Assembly (NCBI GenBank): GCA_021397835.1
Contig: JAJFZO010000191.1
Location: 4,779,001 to 4,843,000 of the forward strand
DNA: 64,000 nt
Reading direction: 5' to 3'
DNA from: Moringa oleifera
Taxonomy: Eukaryota; Streptophyta; Magnoliopsida; Brassicales; Moringaceae
Every line of letters starts with the position of its first letter. Position 1 is the first letter of the stretch. Below are positions 36,160 to 47,064 of this stretch, in pieces. The position numbers were made by a program, and so were the translations under genes. Below the pieces are notes generated by a model. The model did not search any database. It was given only the letters and a program-made list of their open reading frames with translations, and was not told where the DNA came from.

Positions 36160-37530
36160 CTTTTTCAGATCTCTAAAGATCTGAATTTCATGGAATTTGT
36201 GTGATCAGGATACACAGTGAAAATAAATAACAAGACTTTACGTATAGAGCGTATGGATCGAAGAACTGAGCAGTGACATTACTGTTAATCAATAATTAGA
36301 CAGTTCAGCTTGTGCAAACGCGGAATTGTAAGCCTGCGGCCCGTCGGTGGTTGATTTGTTATTCATAAAATGTTCTTTTTTTTCTTTTTGGTGATTGGCT
36401 GCCTAGAAAACCTAGGTGGGACCCATATATTGGCTCGGGACGGTTCGGACTATGCAGTTCGCGTGATCCCAAATGGCTTCTGTGTTTACGAGCGGCATCG
36501 GTTCAATTTCTGATTGCTTTATTTGGCATCCGAGGTTAGGGATGACATCTTCTGTTGATTTCACTGGAAGTTAATAAAATTAATAATTAAATTATATATA
36601 TATATCTTATTTTTATCATATTATATAAATTATAAAAAATAATTTCAAATTTTTATATTAAAAAATTAAATACGAATTTAGATCATTATTTTTTATGGCA
36701 GATTTATCCCAACATTTTATCAGATAATGATAATACTAAAATTTATTTGGATGGAAACCACGCCACTTTAAATTAGAATTCTTATTGAAATAATATTTTA
36801 ATAAAATTTCCATATTTTTATAATATATCATCATATAAAAAAAATTTTAATAAGATGGTGAAATTTAAAAACTATATATAGAATGCAAATAATGAACTTT
36901 TCATGACACTGCTAAGTAAAACATGTTTACCATTTTAGTGAAAGAGAAAATAACAATTTTAACATTTTTTGTTTTATTAACGTGAAAATAGTATCAATCA
37001 CACCGATAAGCAAATATATTTTTAAAAATATTTAAAAATTAAAATAAAAAATTGAATTTTTTTTTCATAATTACATTATTGGTTAAAATTTTTTATTATT
37101 TTATCATAATAAATTAATGAAATATTCAAGATCTAATAATTAATTCATGAAACTTTGAATTTAATGATTATGAACAAACTCAATGATCATAAGATAATTT
37201 GAACCAATGCATCTGCATTACGTTTCAAATTTTTATAAAAATAAAAAAATTAAGCTAATGCCTCATAATTTTAAAATATGTTTATAAATTATCTGATAAA
37301 TCAAATTGTCAATAGTTTGATAAATGGAATAATTTTAAATTATGTAGAATTTAAAAGTTGGATCATATATTATAAATCATTATTATTGTAATCTTAACAA
37401 ATATAAATCTAAAATGAAATTATAATAATTATAGTGAAAACACAGGAAAGAGGAAGAAAAATAAAAATGAGAGAAATTTCAAATTTTCAAAAATATTGGT
37501 AAATTCAATACATCTATACAAGATTACATG
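36160..37530. other. LRR gene promoter and A/T-rich intergenic DNA
   Basis: The first 350 bases are mixed in composition and should hold the LRR promoter. The rest is A/T-rich with no gene. From about 37530 sequence becomes G/C-richer again toward the CLE gene and may be its 3' region. Confidence 0.45.
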
Positions 37531-38066
37531 AATATATTTATTGCACACCCACATTGTGGAGATGCAAAAAGTCCACTTTGCCCTCAGTGTACAAGCCCCT
37601 TTTGTAAAATAGGCACATGCCCAAATTAATGAAGTTCATGGGCTTCCCTTGATTTCCACCTCCTCCAGCCATCTTGGACTTCCAAGTTGAACTAATTGAC
37701 AGCTGATAATAAAAATACACTATTTCCATGCTTGTTTCTGCTTCTTCCACTCCGCTCTCTTCCCCCCACCCCTTTGTGGCGCCGATGATGTTTCTGTCAG
37801 ACTAACCCAAAAACAAGCGTGGAAATAGCAATTCCATCGCTCAAAACTACTACAGTAATTATGAAAAAGAAGAAAGAAAGGGAGATGTTGCTGATTCTCT
37901 CGGTTAGCGGTGGTGACAGTCTTTTTCGGAACTCCATGACCAGATCGTACAAAGAAGTGCAAAGAAATGAGAAAGAAAGATAGAAAATTTATATATGATA
38001 TATATCACTGACCAAATCCAGCGCCGGCGGTGGTGTTTTTCGGCCGTGTGAGCTCTCGAGTGTTCT

Positions 38067-38429
38067 TCAGTTGTGAAGAGGGTTTGGGCCAGAGGGGACT
38101 AGTCTCTTCTCCACGCCGTATCTCGGGTCAATCTCGTCGAGCGGAGATGGCGGCGGTGGCGGGAAGGGAGCTCGCTGGCGGTGGGTTCTTTGGAGTTCAA
38201 TGCAGAGAGAACGCGAGTAGGCGTGGGAGAAAGAATCACAAGAACGGTACTCATGTTGATCTTTCATGTAGTGATGGCGGCCTTGCTGGTGGTGGTGATG
38301 GTGGCCATGGTGGATTCTCGAAGAGGGTCTTGGAAAAGTAGTAGGGTTTGTGGGTGGGTATGCATGGGAGTAGCCACAAAGGAGGAGAAGGAGGAGGAAA
38401 GTGAAGACCAGAAGGTGGTGAGCAGACAT
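38067..38429 (-). CDS. CLE: CLE peptide precursor (CLE9/CLE10 type)
   Basis: Single-exon gene of 120 aa. An N-terminal signal peptide (about 1-23, LLVFTFLLLLLLCGYSHA) is followed by a variable region with an unusual His-rich stretch around residues 39-53 (HHGHHHHHQQGRHHY). The protein ends exactly in the CLE domain: EIDPRYGVEKR, then the 12-residue peptide RLVPSGPNPLHN. That dodecapeptide is identical, as I recall, to the mature CLE9/CLE10 peptide of Arabidopsis, and the preceding DPRYGVEKR is also typical. The product is a secreted signalling peptide, processed, probably hydroxylated at the prolines and perceived by LRR receptor kinases. Such peptides act in vascular, stomatal or root cell fate; the role here cannot be told. 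ORFs overlapping on both strands are shadows of this gene. Confidence 0.93.
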   Translation of the reverse strand: MSAHHLLVFTFLLLLLLCGYSHAYPPTNPTTFPRPSSRIHHGHHHHHQQGRHHYMKDQHEYRSCDSFSHAYSRSLCIELQRTHRQRAPFPPPPPSPLDEIDPRYGVEKRLVPSGPNPLHN

Positions 38430-40842
38430 CGTGGTAGACGAAGAGAGAGAGCTCTTCTTTGAGGTGCGGAGATCGATCGAGGAAGAAGATGGCCGAGGAG
38501 ATAGAGAGGAAAGGGAAGGTGGTGGTGATGGAGAAACAAGGGAGTTTTAATGCAAAGCAAGAGACACATGAAAGGATATAATTTAGGGGCCACAACGTAT
38601 ATATGTATTAGGTGTAGTTGGCAATTAACCTTTGTATATCATCAAATCAGTCACGAATACTTGGAGGTTTGTGCATATAGAAATATCATAGGATTGGCCC
38701 AATTCAAGCTAAAGTATTTATGGCATTGTGTAAGTTGTTCATGAATATATTAATTTGATTTAAAAGATTAATGTAATTATTTAAAAAAAGGGATTTTTTT
38801 TAATTTAAATCCTAAAATGTCTACTACAACGATTGTATCATGAATTACTGTGTTTTTGTTGTTAAAATATCTATTTTAGTCTTACAAATTATTACATATA
38901 ATTTTTTTAAAAAAATTAATAATATGAATTAAAACTCGTATATTCAATACTCAAAAAATTTTGAATTTTTTTTATGATGATAGCTTCAAACATTTCTTTT
39001 TCAACTTAAATAATTTAAAGCATTGCTTGCTAAATTTTATTTTGTTAATTTAAATAGTTTTATTATTTTTAAAATAATTATTTATAATATCTGTCAAAAT
39101 TATTATTAATTTGCAAAGGTGAAGACTATTAGAGCTCATATTAACATCCTTAATTAATGTTTAGTAATAGAATGGTCAAAAATCTTATGTTAAATGCATA
39201 TTTAATAATAAAATAAAAGATCAGAGTTGAGAAAAGACGGAATCATAAAAAGAAATCTCATTCTTTAAGTAAGGTTTAAAATAATGTAATGCACCAATAT
39301 AAAAAAGGAGTTCCATAGAAAATAACCAACATAATAAATTTGGCCTCAAAAAGTAAGGGTCGGTTTGATTTTTATTTTCAACAAAAATTTTAAAAATAAT
39401 AAAATTATTTTGTGAAATTGATTTTAAAAATATTTATTTTCATTTTTATTCTATTTTTTAACTTTCAATTCTTAAAACAATAAAAAACATGAAGAACATG
39501 ATGTTTTTATTAATGACACTACTATAATTATCAATCATTTCAAAAAAAATTATTAAGTTGCTTTTAAAATAATATTATCAAACAAGTTTTTTTCCTTTTC
39601 TTCATAAACATAATTCTTAAAAATAATTTTTGAAAAAAAAAACTAGTACACAATAACAATTTTTTATCTTGTAACTTATATTTCAATTACATATCTTAAT
39701 TTTTAAAAGTTATTCAATTACATATCTTAATTTTTAAAAATATATTTTTAATTGTGAATTAAATAAATATAAAAAATTAATTTTTTGTTTGTTAATTTAA
39801 ACTTTACAAAGATTGATTCAATTGTAGTTTTAGAGCACTTTTTTTTTATCATTCTAACTCATTTTACATAAAATTGATGCTGGAAATACTTTTTAATAAT
39901 ATTTTGTAATAACTGTCAATAAATATATAAATATCAATTAGTTTATTTGCGATGATAAAATAATTAATTCTTGATCTAATTTTTGAATTAATTTATTTGA
40001 GGTAATAAAATATTTTTTTAATTAATAAATTTTTGAAGTAAATTTTCTGAATACTAACTTATGAATCTAATTTTGTTTACTTATTTTAAGAACGCATTTT
40101 TTCAACAAATAATTTTGTTTTTTCTATCTACTGTCTTTGGAAAGTATTTTGATACTCGGAAAAAAAGTGGGGACCACGTTTCTACATTCTAAATAATGAT
40201 TTTAAAATTAGTTTTTATTGTTAGAGTAATTAAATTTTAACTAATGTTATAATTTCAATTTATATTACAATAGTTAATTTTACTTATGGTTTTAATTGAG
40301 TGAATTGTAATTTTATTATATTCATTCTAATTATTTAGATTATAAATTTTTATATAACAAGTAGCTTTTTATATAATTTTTATAAAAATTTTAACATCAT
40401 ATGCAATTTTAACAATATTTAAATGTTTAATTATTATTAATAATTTAAATAAATTAATTTTTATATTAAACATTGATATCTGTTTGAAGCTCTTGATGAA
40501 ATACACATTTTTAATAATGTAATTTTTATAATAATATAATTTATATATTTAGTTGTTTTGTCAAAATTTTAAATTAAGTAAAATTTCAAAATATTAAAAA
40601 TATAAACAAAAATTTTTAAATATACAATTGTACATCAACAATACAACATTAAATTTAGTGTTATACTGTTGATCTCACTATTTTGGTGTTCTCGTAATTC
40701 CCTAAATTTTGACACTAATGTTTCGTGTTTTGATATTGAATTGAAGATATTTTTAATAATTTAATTTAATTTAATTTTTATTAAAAATAAAAATTAGAGA
40801 TATTTGTGTTAAGGATATATAAATATTTTTTAAGATAAAAGG

Positions 40843-41320
40843 TATATAAAATCTTAATATGTACCTCATATTATCAATTAAACCATCATCTCTAAAAAGT
40901 AATAAATCAAATTTTAATATATCAATTTGATTTAAATTATACTTTAACTCAAATAGTTATGAAAATTAAAAATATTTTTACTCTTAAAAAATTTCAAAAA
41001 GATTCATTCGAATCTTTCACTCCACTTTGGTTCATCCATTTGATATAACAATTTTTTATGAATTTTTCAAAATTTGATATTATAAATTTTAATATATACA
41101 TATAATACTAAAAAATTTTAAAAATTTTTGTGATGGTAATTTAAATATTTTTTTATATTTATAAAAAATTTCAAGTTAAAATTTATTGTATAAAATTTTT
41201 AATTTTATTATTTTTAATAATATTTAATTTATTTTAAATTGATGGATTAAGTTCGACTTGTGATTTTTTAAATCTAAGAATTTGATTAATAAAATAATGT
41301 AAATATAAAAGTTTTATTGG
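40843..41320. mobile_element. Foldback MITE-like element, copy D
   Basis: The left end reads TATATAAAATCTTAATATGT, then CTCATATTATCAATTAAACC and TAAAAAGTAATAAATCAAAT. The right end carries the inverse: TTGATGGATTAAGTTCGA, TTTTTTAAATCTAAGAATTT and GATTAATAAAATAATGTAAA. The inner motif TTTTTGTGATGGTAATTTAA is shared with copies B and E. Boundaries are approximate. Confidence 0.5.
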
Positions 41321-42194
41321 ATCTTTATCTCATTTTTTAGGTCTTTCAATCACAAAATTTCGTTAATATTTTATAATTATTTGAATTAAATTTAAATTTA
41401 AATATCAAAAATATAATTAAAATGAATAATATTTAAGATTTTGTTTATATTTATCTATTAAAATTTTCAATTGTGTACCTTAATTCTTCAAAATCAACTA
41501 ATAATTTAACTCAAATCAAACATGAATGCACAAATCTATTTAATACCATTGGTTTGTGTTTGTTTTTCATGTTAGCTATAATTATTTAAAAATAAAAGAT
41601 AAAAAATGAACATTTAAATTTTAATTTAATAATAATTTTATCAATAATTTTAAATTTTATATTAAAATTGTATCAACTATTATATATATATATATATTTG
41701 TGAATTAAAGATTTATTCTGCAATTTATCAAGTCAGTTTTTTATTTTAATATTATCTTTTTAAAAATTAAAATTTTTTATAAATGATTATTTTGTGATTA
41801 ATATATGATTGATTTGTTAGAACATAGGATATTGACTTCGGGTTACAGTGTATATGATTTTTTTTTTTGGTTAATTGATATTGTTAAGAAAATAAAATTG
41901 TAAATAATTAAACCAATAAGAGATAAAAAATATTATAAATGATTTTTTTATTTTGATAAATTATAAGAATAATAAAATTACCTTAAATCCAATCAACATC
42001 CATTCTGCTTTTCTATTTATCTAAAAATGTTACTCCTTACATTAATTTATAATCTTTATCAAAAAAATTTAGAATTTTTTTTGATGATAAAGTTAATCTT
42101 AAAATAATAAAGTTTTTAAGCTAACAAAAAGTTGTAGTTCAAATGTGATGTTGTAAAAACTAATTATACAAAATAATATTTAAAAAGTTAAAAT

Positions 42195-42680
42195 TATATA
42201 AAATTTTAATATTTTTTTCTAATTATTAATCAAATGCTCACGTTTAAAAAGTAAAAAATCGAACTTACTAATTTGATTAAAATTGATTTTTTGTCAAATA
42301 ATTATAAAAAATAAAAAAATATTTTTATTTTTAAAATGCCTAAAAAATAATTTAAATAAATTCTTCAAGTTATTTTGAGTTCATCCCAAATTTGAATAAT
42401 TTTTGAATCATTTTTTTGTAAATTTTTTATATTTTTAATAGTGCAGTTTTAACAAAATATACATTCAATATTCAAAAAAAATTTAAATTTTTTGTGACGG
42501 TAGCTTGAATATTTTTTCATGTCTAAAAAAATTTTAAATTAAAATTTGTTATATAAAATCACCAATTTAAATATTCTCAAACTGAATTTTTTGATAGAAT
42601 TTATTTTAATAGATTGAAGTTTGATTTATAACTTTTGGAACATCTTGTTTGGTAACGTGACATAAATATTTATATATTTT
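42195..42680. mobile_element. Foldback MITE-like element, copy E
   Basis: The left end TATATAAAATTTTAATATT is followed by ATTATTAATCAAATGC and GTTTAAAAAGTAAAAAATCG. The right arm (GAAGTTTGATTTATAACTTT, then GGTAACGTGACATAAATATT) is its diverged inverse. The inner motif TTTTTTGTGACGGTAGCTTG matches copy B and copy D. It lies 0.9 kb from copy D in the same orientation of motifs. Confidence 0.5.
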
Positions 42681-42726
42681 TTTTGTTTTAAAAAATATTA
42701 AATTATTAATTTAATAATAATATAAT

Positions 42727-42780
42727 AATTAATATTAAATATTATAATTAATATTAAATATCATAATTAATATTAAAATA
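42727..42780. repeat. 19-bp tandem repeat, about 2.8 units
   Basis: The unit ATTAATATTAAATATTATA is repeated with one or two changes at 42728, 42747 and 42766. It is simple A/T-rich sequence just outside element E. Confidence 0.75.
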
Positions 42781-43977
42781 AAATTTTATTCTTATAATAA
42801 ATAAAAATATTTAAAATTATTTTTGTACATTGCAAAGATTCTAAACTAATATTAAGCGAAAGCATTTAGAGTATTTTTTAAGAGATCTAGGAAATGGTAT
42901 AAATATTTATTATTTTATTTATATACTTCAATAACTATGAAATTAGATGTTGATAAATTTAATGACAAATCTAATTTTAAAATAATAAAGTTTTAAATTG
43001 ATAATAATTCAAATTAAGTTAAAGCAATAAGTATAATTTTAAAATATCAAAAGTTATTATTATTTACATATTAATTTATGCAATGTTATAATATTTCTAA
43101 GCTTATTAACATTAAATACTTCATAAATTTAAATTTTCAAATATAAAATATTTATTTGATAATATTAAACATATCTATATATATACACAACATAATTTAA
43201 ATTTTATAATTAAAATTATTAGAATAAACTATGATTTTAAAAATTTATATTTTGATAATATCATAATGTTGATAAATTTAACTTAAAATATTTGAATTGA
43301 TTTTAATACCATTTTAATATTATAAGTTCCTGCATTATATAAATTATCTGTTAGCGATATTTTCAAGATTTTTGTAGCATCAATGTGAATTCATTCTTTT
43401 TCTCAATATTTATATATAGTCAAAAAATTTCTTTTAACTTTCATTTTTTTATTTTGTTTGTTGAGTTAAAGGATGATTTATCTTCAAATATTAATTTAAA
43501 ATTTATTTAAAATGTATTATTTTAATAAAATTTATTTTACAAAATCTTAATTTGTATTTAAAATATATCTTAATAATTTTTTTATTATATTTATTTGATT
43601 ATTTATGTCATTGTGATTAATAACACTTCAATTTATATTTTATGTGCACATAATTTTTAATTATTTTTTATTATAAATTTTTTATTTAATTAACAATTTA
43701 ATTAATTTATAATTTTAAATAATTTATTAATATTATTAAATGATAAAAAAATTCTAAATATTAGAAATTATGACCTCAAATGATATTTATGTACGGCAGG
43801 CAACATAGCGGGAAGAGCACACAACAGTCTCAATCTAACCAATGGGATCAGTATATATCTCAGAAGAATATGCCCAATACTGGCGAAGGACTTGGGGTTC
43901 CTTGACCAGCAGAAACCACAAGCATCTTTCACCTCCTCCTCCTCGACCTTCTCCTGTTGCTTGCTCTGTCGCGCACC

Positions 43978-46345
43978 ATGATCCTCCTCTTTTTGTCCCT
44001 TGTTTCTTTCCTGACTGCACCTGTTCAAGGCAAGGTGACAATCTCTGCGTCTCCAAGAGCCCTTAACAGGTCAGGCGACTCGGTTCTCATCCAATGGTCC
44101 GGGGTGGAGTCACCATCTGAGCTCGACTGGCTAGGCATCTACTCGCCCCCTGACTCATCCCACCGTAACTTTATTGGCTACAAGTTTCTGTCTTCTTCCC
44201 CTTCTTGGCAATCTGGGTCGGGCTCAATTTCGCTGCCACTCACCAATCTTAGATCCAACTACTCCTTCCGGATCTTCCGGTGGACCCAGTCTGAGATCGA
44301 CCCCAAGCATCAGGACCATGACCACAACCCGTTACCGGGCACGCGTCACCTGCTTGCCGAATCGGAGGATGTGGGTTTCCGTTCGGGTCGCGGGCCGGAG
44401 CAGATCCACTTGGCCTACACAGACTTGGAGGGCGAGATGCGGGTCATGTTCGTGGCCGGGGATGGGGATGAGAGATACGTGAGGTACGGGGAGAGGGATG
44501 GGGATTGGGCTAAAGTGGCGCCGGCGCGGGTGACGAGGTACGAGAGGGAGCACATGTGCGATTACCCGGCTAATTCCAGTGTCGGGTGGAGGGATCCTGG
44601 GTGGATTTTTGATGGGATCATGAAGAATTTGAAGGGAGGGGCCAGGTATTACTATCAGGTAACTCATCTGCCCAATTAGCGATGGTAATTGTTGTCATAA
44701 GGATCTGATGATTATTTCATTTATTGGGTCTGTCTTGTTGGCTTATGATGATTATTCTTGTGATAGAATTGAAATTTTCTTAATAAGAATCTCCATCATA
44801 ATGGTTAGATACAGGGTAGATAACCATTTTTCTTCATCAGCTTATTTTCCCTACTTAAGTTGATTGCAATAGGTGATGATTCAGTGGTTAAATCAAATTT
44901 CTGTGAGATTCCGTGGATATGGAATTTGTTCTTGTGCTCTCTCAGGAAGTTGAGGACCTTGTAATCATTACCTCGAGCATTTGAAACACCACAAATTCAG
45001 TGTAGCAAAGATATGTTGTGATATCTTTGATCACTCCTCTTCCCCCATCTGAATAGAGTGACGTTCTTTATAACAGGTTGGAAGTGACCATAAAGGTTGG
45101 AGCTCTACTCATAGCTTTATGTCACAGAATGGAGACACAAATGAAACAATAGCCTTCATGTTCGGGGACATGGGATGCGCAACACCATACTCAACCTTTC
45201 ATCGTACCCAAGATGAAAGTATTTCTACCATAAAGTGGATTCTGCGTGACATCGAAGCTCTTGGTGATAAGCCTGCCTTTGTCTCCCATATTGGAGATAT
45301 CAGCTATGCGCGAGGCTACTCATGGCTGTGGGATGAGTTTTTCAATCAGATTGAGCCTGTGGCATCCAAGGTACCATACCATGTGTGCATTGGTAATCAT
45401 GAATACGATTGGCCTTCACAGCCATGGAAACCTGATTGGTCATATGCTGTATATGGAAAGGATGGTGGTGGTGAATGCGGGATACCCTATAGTCTTAAAT
45501 TTAATATGCCTGGCAACTCTTCAGAACCAACAAAGGCTTCCGGTCTAGCTACTAGAAACCTTTATTACTCATTTGATGTGGGGGTTGTGCACTTTGTTTA
45601 CATATCAACTGAGACAAATTTCCTTCGTGGGAGCAAACAATACAACTTCCTAAAGCATGATTTAGAGTCAGTTAATCGGACCAAGACCCCTTTTGTTGTT
45701 GTCCAAGGGCACAGACCAATGTACACGACAAGCAATGAGAATAGAGATACCCCAATTAGAGAGAAGATGCTTGAGCATTTGGAACCTTTGTTGGTGAAAA
45801 ACAATGTGACTCTTGCCCTATGGGGTCATGTCCATAGATATGAGAGGTTTTGTCCCCTTAATAACTTCACCTGTGGAAGTATGGGCTTGAACGGGGAGGA
45901 ATGGAAGGCATATCCAGTTCATGTTGTGATTGGGATGGCTGGACAGGACTGGCAATCCATTTGGGAACCTAGACCGGAACACCCTGATATGCCAGTCTTC
46001 CCTCAACCTAAGCGGTCTATGTATCGAGGGGGTGAGTTTGGATACACAAGGTTGGTTGCTACTAGGGAAAAGCTTACACTTTCATATGTAGGAAACCATG
46101 ACGGTGAGGTACATGATATGGTTGAAATCTTGGCATCTGGGAAAGTTCTTAATGGTGGTGGTGGTGGTGGTGTTGGTGGCAGCATTGGTAAGGCAGTGGA
46201 GTCTACACTTTCGTGGTATGTCAAGGGAGCAAGTGTACTGGTGCTGGGAGTATTTATGGGCTATGTTCTTGGGTTTGTTTCTCGTGCCAGGAAAGAGGGT
46301 TCCTCGGATAGGAGATGGATTCCTGTAAAGAATGAGGAGATGTGA
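43978..46345 (+). CDS. PAP2: Purple acid phosphatase, PAP2-type, tail-anchored
   Basis: Two exons (43978-44658 and 45077-46345) give 649 aa in frame. A hydrophobic N-terminus ([18 protein letters not shown]) leads into the PAP N-terminal domain ([26 protein letters not shown]) and the metallophosphatase core. Metal ligands are visible: FGDMG (Asp258), GDISY (Asp301, Tyr304), GNHE (Asn334), VVVQGH and GHVHRYER. The C-terminus ([25 protein letters not shown] followed by basic RARK) is a single membrane helix with a short tail, the hallmark of AtPAP2, which sits on the outer membranes of chloroplasts and mitochondria. A glycine run (about 395-402) precedes it. PAP9 is the close alternative. The ATG at 43978 has good context (CACCATGA); the frame opens slightly upstream but only with TTG. 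Confidence 0.93.
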
Positions 46346-46775
46346 CCAGAGATTGCCTTGAACTTTAATATCCTACTAGTGCAAGGTATATTTCTTCACA
46401 ATTTCAAACCTGAGTGAGATGAGGCATCAGAGTCTGTGGCGATGCACTGATTCTCTGGCTATTGTCAAAGCAGGCTAAGAAGCTGAGATAAGGTCTTTGT
46501 AAATACTAAATACAGGATTTTCCTGGCATGATTGTTTTTTGAATCTAAGCATTATACCACATACTCCTTTTGGGAATGTTTTATTTCTCAACGTGCATAG
46601 GGCTGGATATGTATATTATGGTTTACGTATGAAGTGTTTGCCTCTGGAACAATGAAATGCTATGTTTCTACAGTTTTCAATAATTCTGCTGGATTTCAAT
46701 TGTATATTTATCAATTTAAATTGTGAGTAGCTGAAAGTTGGGTTGAAGTGATTTTATCTTTATCCTGCCCTATCT

Positions 46776-46820
<45 letters not shown>

Positions 46821-47064
46821 CCTGTTAATTGGATTTATTCTGTTTGATTCAATTATATCACATCAAGACAAAAGGGCCAAAATCAAAGAATATTTAGATA
46901 ACAGAACCATATTATTTCCATGTGTACAATTGTGTTAAGAATACCAGATATCAATAGGACCATATATAAAGAAAGTGTTACAAAGAAGAGAAAGATAACA
47001 GACAAGTCAAAATCATTGCAATAGCTGAAATAGCCAAGTAAAATTGAGTTATAAATCCCAAATT
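46346..47064. other. Intergenic between converging PAP2 and SNAP genes
   Basis: PAP2 3' UTR, a (GA)n microsatellite, and the SNAP 3' UTR. No gene is seen. Confidence 0.55.
46779..46817. repeat. (GA)n microsatellite
   Basis: About 19 perfect GA units between two converging genes. Likely polymorphic. Confidence 0.95.

Larger units (their letters stand above)
38600..43770. other. 5-kb A/T-rich gene-free tract
   Basis: The longest gene-free stretch in the window. It holds foldback copies D and E, a 31-base direct duplication (39682-39743), a TA microsatellite near 41681-41697 and a 19-base tandem repeat (42727-42780). I see no ORF above chance, no LTR pair and no transposase fragment. Confidence 0.6.

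Noticed and set aside
38251..38595. Minus-strand ORFs of 109-114 codons overlapping the CLE gene in other frames
   Set aside because: They are shadows of the CLE reading frame and have no signal or family features of their own.
38600..43770. Search for LTR retrotransposon or DNA transposase remains in the large gene-free tract
   Set aside because: I found no primer-binding-site-like pair of long direct repeats, no polyprotein motifs and no transposase motifs; only the foldback elements and simple repeats.
43957..43977. Upstream in-frame extension of the PAP2-type gene
   Set aside because: It would begin with TTG, not ATG. The ATG at 43978 has good context and aligns with the signal-like start expected in the family.
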